Origin: Avena insularis
Lineage: Eukaryota > Streptophyta > Magnoliopsida > Poales > Poaceae
Direction: 5' to 3'
NCBI GenBank assembly: GCA_023614405.1
Contig: CM042697.1
Span: forward strand, 191,393,189-191,457,188
Length of the DNA stretch: 64,000 nt
Both the position numbers and the translations under genes were made by a program. Shown here in pieces: positions 32,658-42,190 of the stretch (its first letter is position 1; each line of letters starts with the position of its first letter). Below the pieces are notes generated by a model. The model was not told the origin of the DNA. It worked only from the letters and a program-made list of their open reading frames with translations, and did not search any database.

Positions 32658-32802
32658 CTAATCCTAACTCCTTTCCTCTTCATCTGAAATGTGTTTAAAT
32701 GGTTTTGAATATTTTTGAAAAGCCAAAATGTGTGGAGCCCAAAATGTTCTGAGGGCCCCTTACTGTTTTTAGATATTTTTCAAACCCTCTAGTATTCTCA
32801 AA
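32658..32802 (+). repeat. 145-bp direct repeat, copy 1
   Basis: From CTAATCCTAACTCC to TATTCTCAAA. It is almost identical to 33536-33679, differing by a few bases. Confidence 0.92.
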
Positions 32803-33535
32803 TAATTCAAATCAGTATTCAAATTGAAAATACAAAGAGAATATAGAGAAAACTAAAAGAAAAAGGTTACATGAAATAAAACTATCCCTAACCCTAACCT
32901 GGACCGCAGCCTAGTGCCTCTCCTTTCTCTTTCTGCCGCCCTGCGCATCGCCTGTAGTCCATCCTCAAGCCCACAACGCAGCCCCCCGGCCCAATACCTC
33001 TTCGTTGTCATTTCCCCATCGTCTTCCTCGCCGACGGATCGAGGAAGCTCCTCGGTGGCTGCCGCGCCGCCGTCCGCGTGCGCCATGATCTGCGCCACCG
33101 CTCCGAAGTGGAGATAAGAACCGCACCGGCGTCCTCCCTCTTTACCTCTGATCTTATCCTCTCATTTTCCCCCAGGTGCTCTCTCCCCTCACCTTTGTGA
33201 GCAGCCCGAACCCTAGCCGCCGAAAAACCGTCAGTCGCCGTTGTTCCGTGCAGCCCCGAGCCTCGTCGTGGTGTCTAGGAGCTCCGGCGTGCTCGACTGC
33301 TTCTCCCTGACAAAGGAATCAGGCCAAGGCGCCCTCTATCGCCGTCGACGACCTCGCCTACCCGAGCTCCGGACGCCACCCTCACCATCGATTTCGGCGT
33401 CTCCTGACCTCGCCTACCCTCCCCGACCCCATCGTCGTGATCTCGGTGAGCTCACGGTCTAGAAGGACCTCTCTGCTGCCTCCCTTCCTCCCTGTATCGC
33501 GGTCTCGCTGTTGCTCCGCCGTTGCTGCCTAAACC

Positions 33536-33679
33536 CTAATCCTAACTCCTTTCCTCTTCATCTGAAATGTGTTCAAATGGTTTTGATATTTTTGAAAAGC
33601 CAAAATGTGTGGAGCCCAAACTGTTCTGAGGGCCCCTTACTGTTTTTAGATATTTTTCAAACCCTCTAGTATTCTCAAA
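33536..33679 (+). repeat. 145-bp direct repeat, copy 2
   Basis: Second copy of the repeat at 32658-32802. The two copies are 878 bp apart start to start and flank the GC-rich centre. Confidence 0.92.
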
Positions 33680-33685
33680 AACTAA

Positions 33686-34655
33686 ACTCACTTAAGCAAG
33701 CATTCAAAAACAGCGGGATACATGATTGCATTAAACTTTCATCGAATATGAAAATTTCACAAGATTCTACACACGCAGAAGTAACCTCCCCAAGCTTAGA
33801 ACTTTGCAAGAACCAAACTTCAGTATATTACCAAAAGAAAAGAGAAAATACAGTTTTCAAAAGAGAGTGTGATAAGTGGTTACCTCCCCAAGCTTAGTTG
33901 AAAACAAGGGTTACACACTTTACCGTTGAGGTACAAATAACCTCTCTTTTAATGGACAAAGAACCTTTGCTTTACGTATATTTCTTTATATAGCCTGGTG
34001 GCTGCCTTCCTTGAGAACCTGCTTCGAAAGAAAATAAAACATTTTGTGTTTTTGAAAACATGGGGATTAGCTCACAAGTGATAAAAATATAAGTCCCACT
34101 GAGTCGGTTCATCAACCTAAGCACCACGCTTAAGCCAACAAACTAGGTCCAAGAGTTGTACATACTCCCAGATTTTGATGAAGTGCAAGTGAGACAAAAT
34201 ATGAAACACGAGTATGCAGCTCCTATGTACTTATTAAAAGAGGTTCTAGTTGGAAAGTTTTACCAGACATTAATATGTAGGCATGTTGAATTGAAGCAAC
34301 CAAGTGGCTCATGCAAGTGTTTGCATGGTTGGCACTACTGTACACATCATCACATAAGGTTCAAGTCCCAGCAAACATAACACACAAAATAAAATACATT
34401 GGTTTGGTGTACGAACAAAGTTCGCTCACCCAACCGACAAAAAGAAAGTAAAAAGAAAACATGAACTTCTATAGAGAATTGTAGTCTAGGAGGTTTCTAA
34501 GGTAGAACTTTATTGTTTAAATATGCTTGGATTCTCTAGAACATAAGAGAAGCTCCTAAGTGGTGTTTCGAGGTTTTAGAGGAAGAAGAAATGAAAATAG
34601 AAGGATTTCTGACCTTTAGGTTACCTTACCCAGACCTTGGAATCGTGTTCGTAGC
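33686..34655 (-). other. Non-coding 3' part of the minus-strand Gypsy derivative
   Basis: Contains CCCCAAGCTTAG motifs near 33790 and 33888, which recur in non-coding regions of Triticeae Gypsy elements (compare 1394 in this window). The short plus-strand frame at 34156-34380 has no features that support it as a gene. Confidence 0.45.
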
Positions 34656-35040
34656 AACTATACGGCCGGAACTATACTGCCGAAAAATTATTTCCCACCG
34701 TATAGTTGGTCGTCAAATGTGCAGTAAACTGAAATAAAAATTCAAAGGAGGTTTCGATATCTATACATCCACAACTATACGGCCAGACCAAATCGGTCCC
34801 GTTGTATAGTTGGTCGTTAAACTTCTGTACCTGGGAAACAAAATTTTACAAAGGCATCGATAAATATACGGCCAGAACTATACGACCGGGATTTTATTCC
34901 CACCATATAGTTGGTCGTTAAACCTTCTGTATACTTTGCAAGAAAATTGACGAAGGCATAGGTAACTATATGGCCACAACTATACGGTTGGAATTTTTAT
35001 TCCTGCCATATAGTTGGTCGTTAAACCTTCTGTACTCGCC
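34656..35040. repeat. Four-copy hairpin-bearing tandem repeat, about 104-bp period
   Basis: Units at about 34656, 34770, 34861 and 34966 share AACTATACGGCC(A/G)GAAC, then a short spacer, then the inverse (C)CGTATAGTTGGTCGTTAA and CTTCTGTAC. Each unit can fold through ACTATACGG against CCGTATAGT. A related hairpin is present in the element's own LTR at about 38785-38845. Confidence 0.85.
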
Positions 35041-35390
35041 AAAAACTTTTTGTTTCTTCGAGAATTCTTTCTTAACCTGAAACTTAGCGAAACACCATGT
35101 TTTGACAGAAAAATGACAGTCTAAATTATCGACCAACAACAACATGTATAAGATAAGAATTTTAGTACCACCGAGTTATGCAACACATAGTAGCAATAAA
35201 TTCTACCTTTTGAAAACTACAACAAGATAACTCTAATAGCAAATCATGCAAAGAATAAAAAATGCCAATGCAACATGAATGCATCTAGACTCAAGACACA
35301 AAACTAAGAAAGACACCTAATGACTTCCGGGTTGCCTCCCGGGAAGCGCTTTCTTATAACCAAGTAGCCAGGCTATTCTCCATTATTATT
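35041..35390. other. AT-rich spacer
   Basis: Non-coding. It contains TTCCGGGTTGCCTCCCGGGA near 35325, a short inverted repeat (CCGGG/CCCGG). Nothing else is recognised. Confidence 0.4.
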
Positions 35391-36266
35391 TCAATATATA
35401 GGAAACAAAGAATTATTTATTCTTACCTCCAAAAGAGGTTTGGAGTACTTACTATTATAGCCTGGTCGAAGTCTCACCCGCTTGCGGTGCATCTGAGTCA
35501 TGTAGATAAATGTGTTATTGCTCACAGATGATGATTGATGCACCATGTGTGGTGAGAATGCCTCCCTAGATAGCTTCAACAAAAGGATTATATAATAACA
35601 TATAAATTCAATCCTTTTACCTTTGATAGCATCATTGGGATACAATTCATAGTACTCTTCTTGGGATACACTATCACGAGGGAACACTTCATAATACTCA
35701 CCTTTAACAGCAGGGAAAAATTCATAAGTGTCTCTATTCTCTAGTTCATAACCCTTGCTAACAAGTTCATCGGTTATAGGGTTATCAATCCAATCACAAA
35801 AATAAGAATCATCAACAAATATTTCATCAAAGATGTGCTCTCCCGAAATCTGCTCATTAATACTACAAGGATTTATCTGTAGTTCATCATTATTAGTGTT
35901 CTCCAAATGAGTATCTAGGCATAAATCCTCCGTAGATAAATTATCTTCACTTTCAACACAATAAGAATCACTACTAGAGATTGAGGCATCATAAACAAAC
36001 TTATTATTAGTAGAATGATGTTTGTCTTCAACCTCACCTTTTTGGTGTTCCTCCTCGTTATCAAGTGGTTCCTGCAAAATGTTAGTTTCGGGAACTATAG
36101 TTTTACATAGCTCCATACTCTTTATCACAAGTGCATTCCCACTAAAATGTTCTTGACAACAATTGACAATATAATCCATAATACCATGATACCATGCTAA
36201 ATCCTCACCATCGCTATTTTTCATAGTAATACAATATTTTTCTAAGCATCTCATGAGACCCTTCAT
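35391..36266 (-). CDS. Acidic ORF of the minus-strand Gypsy derivative
   Basis: A 291-codon uninterrupted minus-strand frame starts MKGLMRCLEKYCITMKNSDG at 36266. The middle is rich in Asp, Glu and Ser (DNEEEHQKGEVEDKHH, ISSSDSYCVESEDNLSTEDL). It has repeated tyrosine/proline motifs (TYEFFPAV, EYYEVFPRDS, EEYYELYPND) and ends in a basic segment (MTQMHRKRVRLRPGYN). No catalytic motif is seen. It lies where pol would be in an autonomous element, after the gag-like part. It may be the end of one long gag-like protein interrupted upstream. Its length without stops is notable beside the decayed neighbours. Confidence 0.55.
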   Translation of the reverse strand: MKGLMRCLEKYCITMKNSDGEDLAWYHGIMDYIVNCCQEHFSGNALVIKSMELCKTIVPETNILQEPLDNEEEHQKGEVEDKHHSTNNKFVYDASISSSDSYCVESEDNLSTEDLCLDTHLENTNNDELQINPCSINEQISGEHIFDEIFVDDSYFCDWIDNPITDELVSKGYELENRDTYEFFPAVKGEYYEVFPRDSVSQEEYYELYPNDAIKGKRIEFICYYIILLLKLSREAFSPHMVHQSSSVSNNTFIYMTQMHRKRVRLRPGYNSKYSKPLLEVRINNSLFPIY

Positions 36267-37066
36267 AAACTATGTATTCCAAGAGTTCTACATTTTTACT
36301 GTCCATGTGATTATTGGTTAATATAAATTATTTATAGAGAGGAATGCATTGATAATCATAAAGCTTGTTAGGCTTACCATTATTTTGCATCATCCCTTCG
36401 AATAAACTAAACAAATCACTAGAACGGTAATCCACTTGCCTCCACATGTCCAATAGTTGCATATCCTCAAGGATTAGTGGTTTCTATTCGTGTTCATCCT
36501 CTTCTTGGGTAGGAATTTTGTCCTTCTGCAATGAGATTTCCTGTGCCATGTTTGTAGCATAACAATATTCATTAAAAGATTGATTTGCTAGTTCATTATC
36601 AAAGTCTCCAAAATCATTTTCTAGGCACGAATCCTCCTCAGAACAATCATCATAAGTTTGGGATTTATAGAAATAATTACTAGATAATGAGATATCATTT
36701 GCATGCATACTATTTGTGTGTGGAAGGTTTCAGAAGTAGGAGATTCGAGTGGTTGAAGTTGCTCATCTTCATTCTTACTAATATAATCCGCGAATAGTTT
36801 AGCAATAGTCTTACCTTCGGGCTTACCTTCCACTAGTCGAGAGGGTGAAACGTCAAGCAACGCCTCTTCATTAGCAATATGTCCAGGCGGTTTCGGTGGA
36901 GGCTCTTTGAGTGATGTTGCCTTCTCTTTAAATTTTTGTTCCTGCAAAAGGCTAGGCTTTTCCATGCGGGCTGAAATCCGCTCATGAACAATGTCCAATA
37001 AATCATTATCCATATATTTACAGCAAAATGAATACATGCAATGAACGTCTTCATAGAGGTCATCAA
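36267..37066 (-). pseudogene. Middle part of the gag-like protein, frameshifted
   Basis: Two overlapping minus-strand frames carry MYSFCCKYMDNDLLDIVHER, EKPSLLQEQKFKEKATSLKE, then EGKTIAKLFADYISKNEDEQ, then in the other frame DCSEEDSCLENDFGDFDNEL and MAQEISLQKDKIPTQEEDEH. The acidic character matches the frame at 35391-36266. A frameshift near 36720 and a break near 36480 separate the pieces. Function is structural at most; no enzyme motif is present. Confidence 0.5.
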
Positions 37067-37073
37067 GCTTCTG

Positions 37074-37431
37074 TCATCTTTCTCGAATTTTTTTCATAGA
37101 ATAAAGTAACTCTAAAGGACCAGTATAAATCACAAATTCTAGAACATTCATATCAACTAAGCTTTTAAACTTATATCTATTGTAAGATTCTAATGCGAGA
37201 TCAATTTTATACTTACATTGGTAAGTGAAATGAACTTTGGATCCGCAGAATCTACAAGAAAACTTGAATGAGGCACATAGTATGGCCGAATAATCATTCA
37301 CCCTTATCAGCCCTTTATTTAGTGCTTCTCGCCTCTTTAATAGACTTATTTAGTGCTTCTCGCCTCTTTAATAGACTATCCTCCTCCCTTGCGAGCTTTT
37401 CCTGTTCAAAGGTAGTCATCTCGGACGACAT
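37074..37431 (-). pseudogene. gag: Gag-like N-terminus with CCHC zinc knuckle
   Basis: The start MSSEMTTFEQEKLAREEDSL lies at 37431 on the minus strand, followed by LLKRREALNKSIKEARSTK and a stop. A 31-bp tandem duplication (about 37315-37376) shifts the frame here. Past it, MNDYSAILCASFKFSCRFCG and CRFCGSKVHFTYQCKYK give a perfect C-X2-C-X4-H-X4-C knuckle (near 37225-37270). In retroelements such knuckles bind RNA. Position just after the primer-binding site supports gag. Confidence 0.65.
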
Positions 37432-37572
37432 GATTAGTAACAAATATTTTATGGGTTTTTGGTTTGTAAACAAAAGCAAAAATACAAATGTAGCAAATAA
37501 AGAAAGCTTAAAACAAAATCTAGCAAAACTAAAATAGATAAACAAAAGCTAAAAGACATATAGCACTTAGCT

Positions 37573-37589
37573 CCCCGGCAACGGTGCCA
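37573..37589 (-). promoter_or_regulatory. Primer-binding site of the minus-strand Gypsy derivative
   Basis: On the minus strand it reads TGGCACCGTTGCCGGGG, close to the TGGCGCCGTTGCCGGGG sites of many plant Gypsy elements. It lies ten bases from the LTR end. Confidence 0.85.
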
Positions 37590-37599
37590 GAAAATAGCT

Positions 37600-39102
37600 T
37601 GATGACTGCAAGTGCATAGATCGTTTGTAGCTAGTTTCGAAATAAAGATATCGATCCCACAGGGAGCAGGAGTCTGAAGTCTAAATAACTCTTGAGCTAA
37701 ATACTAAAATAGAAATGCTAAATAAAGTTCTAAATAATAAGATAAAATGCGATTGTTGTATAAAAGATATTTTTGGGTATTCAAATAAGAGAACAATAAG
37801 TAAGCTAAATATGTAAGTAAACAAGAGAATGCGATTATGATTACGAAGGTTTGCAGATGATGGAAAGAGTTCTCAGGGAGTAGTGGATCCACCGCTAGTA
37901 ATTAGAAAGAGTGATCAAAATCATTATAATGAATAAGACCAGTTATGATATGTGTGAGAGTAGTTCCATATATGGACAAATAGGCAGCAACCACTGCTCA
38001 CATCATCCATCATAACCACATCAGACAGCAATCGACATTAATCTAATTACTGCGCTATTAAGGGATTTCTCCTGTGGTATGGACATGGCTTGATGAGTTC
38101 TCCTTGATTCGCCAAGTTAGTACGTAAAGAATAACAACTACTTTATAGTCACAGTAAGTGCTATCATCCTTCTGTCTACCAACAAGTAATCCCCTTCATC
38201 AAGTCCCCGCAATAGGCAAATATTGAGTGGCGCGCTTCACCCAACATCAAGATGAAGACAATTAACACAAACACATAATGAACAATATCACATAATAATC
38301 TTTATCTCAATTCAATCATATACTAGGGTTTCTCCGTCTCCCCAAGAACAAAGAAAACTACTCACACATGAAGGCAATCAACATCATGGATTAAATATGG
38401 ATAAAGTATGATGATACAATTGAGAACAAGTGCAAATCCAAGATTCAATCTAGAATTACAACAAGTAACCAAAGGGGGTCGGTGGTGGAGGCGTTGTTGA
38501 TGGAGATGACGATGTAGATCGATATGGAGGCCTTCAAGATCCTAGTCCATTCTCCTCTTATGTGGTGGTGATGGTGTATATCTTATTGGAGGCGTCTATG
38601 GCGGTAGCACGGCGGCAGGGCACCGCCGTGATGGAGGATATGGCTTGGTGGCTCTCTCTTGGCTCCTCTCTTCCTTATATAGGCCTTGGGGGTGCCCTAG
38701 GATACCCCTAATACCGTCATTTGACTTTGGGAAGCTTCTGGAGCTTTTCTGGGGCCAATTCCCATCATTCCCGACCTTTTTGGCAACTATATGGCTAGAG
38801 CTATACGGCCTCCGGCCGTATAGTTGGTCGTCATACTTGCAGTACCCTTTCATATTTTGGTCACAATTTCTTCATACGAACTCCGTTTTGGGTGTTCTTT
38901 GGCTCGTTGGATTTGTATTGACGAGGGATACAATCCCATGGTCTTGGATATTTATTTTGAGAAGTACTAAATGTGCAAAGCTCATGTGAAAGTAGAATGA
39001 GAACTAGAAGTCATGCATATAAGGTATAGCTATAGCTAGAAGAAACATGATAAGAGAGATAAATAGCACATTTTATATGGCTAAAAGAGGTGGTATTTCA
39101 CA
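37600..39102 (-). repeat. 5' LTR of the minus-strand Gypsy derivative (about 1.5 kb)
   Basis: On the minus strand it starts TGTGAAATACCACC at 39102 and ends TGCAGTCATCA at 37600. TATATAAGG lies at 38673-38681 on that strand. It holds one copy of the ACTATACGGCC hairpin also found in the interior. The primer-binding site next to the 37600 end shows it is the 5' LTR. Confidence 0.8.
38673..38681 (-). promoter_or_regulatory. TATA box in the minus-strand LTR
   Basis: TATATAAGG on the minus strand, about 420 bp into the LTR. Confidence 0.6.
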
Positions 39103-40071
39103 ACCATCACCAGGCATGTGCTTTCGCGGAGCTGCAACTAGTAGTTCAGACGTCTACTCGCGTGGCTCTCGAGCAATTGCGACCATCTGTCCAAAATGAA
39201 CGGGAAGGATTAGACAATGGATTTTATTTTGGTTGATGGGGGCATAAAGGCCGACAGGGGAGAGTAAATTGGCGGTATAGTAGGCAAGTTGATTTGGGGT
39301 GGCAGCTTGTGGGTGTACAGTTGGTACTGGTAGCACATTTTGTGAGCTTTTTTCTTTTTGTACTACTACAAGAGTTCGAGAGTATTCCAGTTTTGGTTCC
39401 TTTTACAAATGGAACTAGTACAGTACGTGTTCCGAATGTGCCTGCACACGTTGATGAATGTGGAAGATCCAAGGATTATTTATGTTCAGCAAGAGAATCT
39501 CCGAGAATACTCAAGACCGTCTCTCTCCCATGATCATTCATTTGACAGGACATTATAGCTCCATGGTGTGCTAGGCTAACTATGCTATAGTGAAGGCCAA
39601 ACATACTCCAGTCGGTATGATTTCAATCGATTTATTCTACTCCTAGTATTTTCCTTTGATCCATGTCCTCTTCCTCTCCATCTTCTCGTTGATCCCCACT
39701 TGCCCTCGCCCACCTTAGCACATGCCAACACCGCCATGCCGCTTTCGGATCATCTCTAGAGCATAGTTCAATAGGCACAGTAGATTTTGCAGAGAGAAAG
39801 AAGGCACGCTTGGTTTTATTTCATCCCGTATTTCTCCTTGCCTCGATCTCCATCCTCACTTCACGTCCAACGTCCCGGTGATGGACATTCCCACTCGCAC
39901 ACCAATACAGTCACCCGCCAATGCCTCCATGCCGCTTTAGCATCAGCTCTGGCACCAGGTTTTATAGACTGTTTTTGGTGTCACCCTGCCAGCTGCCACT
40001 TGCTCTCTCCTCAAAAACCCCAATCAAAACCAAAGACCCTCATCCCCCAATTGCTCGAGCTATTCCTTGCA
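39103..40071 (+). other. 5' flank of the F-box-like pseudogene
   Basis: Non-repetitive in appearance. Two related blocks with a CATGCCAACACCGCCATGCC / CGCCAATGCCTCCATGCC core lie about 190 bp apart (near 39722 and 39916), suggesting an old local duplication. It could contain the promoter and leader of the pseudogene that starts at 40072. Confidence 0.4.
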
Positions 40072-40815
40072 ATGGCCCAATCGACCGATGATAGTGACAC
40101 TTCTAGGGTGTTTTCCGATGGCCCCCTTGAAGAAATGTCATCCAGATGGGATGTCATCACTGTCGCGAGCCTTATTGCCTGCTGCAAACATTATCTTTAC
40201 TCAGCAACACATAGTGCATCCCTAGAGAAATATCATCCATTTGGTCTCTCTTGTGTTCTTCACTCTCACCCAACCGAGCTAACACGTGAGTACAATGTCT
40301 TCTACCGCGACAATTGTAGGAAGCAGTTTTACAGGGGTAGCTACTATTGCGGCAGGGGCAAGCAGAAGCCATGGTAGAATTTCAGCTAGACCTTGTGCGA
40401 GCTGACGGCGCTGGACAGGTCCTCCTCCGATGTTGTGATTCCAGAATGTGAGGGTAAGAAGTGGGCAGGCGCGAATGGAGATTGGATCGCCACTGTTGGC
40501 CCCGCCCATAACTGGGATCTTGTGAATGTGTTCTCTCGTCGCCGGATTCATGTACCAGCAATCTTTGACTTTGAGGCCACCTCCAAGGTACTTAAGTGTG
40601 TGGTCGCTGGTCAGCCAACTAATCTACTGAAGATACCCATTTGCCGAGTTCCCACAGCTACTGGGAACTATAAGGATTTCTTTGTGTTGGCCATCTTCGA
40701 CACTGTCATTGACTTCCTTGATGGTCCTCATGGTATTTGGATGGTTCTTGAGAACCAGTTCTTCATGTTCAGCTACCGCGATGATATTATCCACAAGGGA
40801 GTTGAAATGGATCGT
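40072..40815 (+). pseudogene. F-box/DUF295-type protein pseudogene, 3' truncated
   Basis: One frame from ATG 40072 (MAQSTDDSDTSRVF) reads through two TAG stops (40375-40377 and 40387-40389). The N-terminal part resembles an F-box region (SRWDVITVASLIACCKHYLY). The C-terminal part, GANGDWIATVGPAHNWDLVN, then LLKIPICRVPTATGNYKDFF and AIFDTVIDFLDGPHGIWMVL, has the layout of the grass DUF295 domain. Homology ends near 40815 (DIIHKGVEMD), where a repeat begins, so the end of the domain is missing. F-box proteins are substrate adaptors of SCF ubiquitin ligases. The family is expanded and rich in pseudogenes in grasses. Confidence 0.55.
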
Positions 40816-42178
40816 ATGGGAACCTAGAGGGGGGGGTGAATAGGTGCTACTCAATTTTTAGTTCTTTTTCAATTTTAGGCTTGCCACAATGTAAATTCAC
40901 TAGATATGTAACTACGAGAATTTCCCTATATGCAAACCTATCTACTAAAACGTAAAGAGAGGAGCGAGGAAACCGTAGTGGAGCATGCGGAGACACAGGG
41001 ATTTGTTTTACCGCAGTTTCTTCCTTGTTAAGGGAAGTACATCTGCGTTGGAGGGGTGGGAGGTTCTAATACCACCATGCCACAATAAGCGTCACCCTAT
41101 TCTCCGATGGATCTCGCCATCCAAGGCCTGATCCACCTTCTCCACTATTGGTACCCTTCGAGGCGGGAACCGGTGCCTTTACAACTCTAGCAGGGCACAC
41201 ATCCACAACCAAATTGGAGGCTCCTGTAATGACAACAAGCTATCACAGGAACAAGTATTATCAAAATAATCAAAACAAGGATCTAGATATTTGCAAGAAA
41301 TACTAGATCGAGGGTTCTCCAAATGAATGGAGAGGAGGTGAAGCGCTTGGTTGTTGTTGATGAAGATCGAGCCCTCCTCCTTCGAACCCCAAGGGAAGGG
41401 GCCTTTGGGTGGATGAAGGTGGAGATCTCTTGGATGGAACTTGAGGAGCAGATCTTGTCTTTTTCGAATGAACCAAGAGTTCTGGTGGGAGGGGGAGATG
41501 GATTTAAATACCCCTGCCCAGAACTAGCCGTTGGAGCAATTAGGGGGCGGATTATCCGCCCACCACTAGGGGCGGACTATCCGCCCTGGGGGAAAGATCC
41601 ACCCCAGGGACGAAATGTCCGAGGCAAAATATGCCCCCCACACAATGTGACGCACCGAGCTTGACTTGGTGAAAATCCTCGAGGGGGAAGATTATTCGCC
41701 CCCCTCAAGGGGCGGACTATCCGCCCTGGGGAAAATCCACCCCATTGACGGAAAGTCCGGGGGAAACTCCTCCCCCCTCTCTAGATGACGCGCCAGGAGC
41801 ACTCTGCTAGCTAACATTGCTAACCTGTTAGAGCTTTGGGCTTCCAGGACAGACAAACGAAGAGCTAAACTGCTAAGCTAGGCAAACTCAATTAGAGGGA
41901 AACACGCTTAATTGCCACTTATTTTGCTTTCTCTGTTCTTTTTCTTCCTATCCCCTGGATCAGACCAGGTTGTACATTCTAAACCCCCCTATATCTCTTC
42001 TGTACCCACAAGGTTAGGGCGAAAACCCTGCCTTCTGATATTTATATATCAATCAAAAAAACTTTGACACTAAGAACAAATGGAGCATAAGCAAGTTGAC
42101 AGTTTTAATTTAATGTTCTGCTGACAGCAATCTTGATCATTAATTTAAGTAACCTACTCAATCTCAATGACAACCAAC
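40816..42178. repeat. Grass repeat beginning CCTAGAGGGGGGG
   Basis: The ACCTAGAGGGGGGGGTGAAT start at about 40822 is familiar from memory as the edge of an unclassified high-copy grass repeat. It interrupts the DUF295-like frame. A plus-strand frame at 41323-41664 (MNGEEVKRLVVVDEDRALLL) is present but unremarkable. Nothing firm marks the right edge; the segment may stop before 42060. Confidence 0.4.
41549..41800. repeat. Tandem dimer with GGCGGACTATCCGCC palindrome
   Basis: Two units about 141 bp apart each contain GGGGCGGACTATCCGCCCTG, then CCACCCC and GTCCG-type motifs, and end before a TGACGC. The GGCGGACTATCCGCC core is an inverted repeat (GGCGGA/TCCGCC with a three-base loop). Confidence 0.75.
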
Positions 42179-42190
42179 ACACATCCTAAT
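42179..42190. other. Target-site duplication ACACATCCTAAT, left copy
   Basis: ACACATCCTAAT is repeated at 43538-43549 after a poly(A) run, marking a target-primed insertion. Confidence 0.88.

Larger units (their letters stand above)
32561..33685. mobile_element. LTR-like segment with GC-rich insert
   Basis: It begins TGTAACAACCC at the break in the Gypsy LTR, the kind of start seen in several Triticeae LTRs. AT-rich ends enclose a GC-rich centre (about 32890-33530) that looks like a 5' leader or first exon, with CCTAGCCGCCG and CCTCGTCGTGG-type sequence. No element name can be given and no target-site duplication was found. Confidence 0.4.
33686..39102 (-). mobile_element. Minus-strand Gypsy derivative with gag-like gene and no pol
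   Basis: A 1.5-kb LTR (37600-39102) with a primer-binding site beside it fixes the orientation: the interior extends leftward. The first part encodes a broken gag-like protein with a CCHC zinc knuckle, followed by a long acidic segment. No protease, RT, RNase H or integrase is seen before the interior ends near 33686. It therefore looks like a non-autonomous (LARD-like) Gypsy, or one from which pol was lost. Its other LTR is absent. The family resembles Athila-type elements only in its primer-binding site and general layout. Confidence 0.7.

Noticed and set aside
35391..36266. Independent host gene for the 291-codon acidic ORF
   Set aside because: It is in register with a Gypsy LTR, primer-binding site and gag-like frames on the same strand, so an element origin is more likely.
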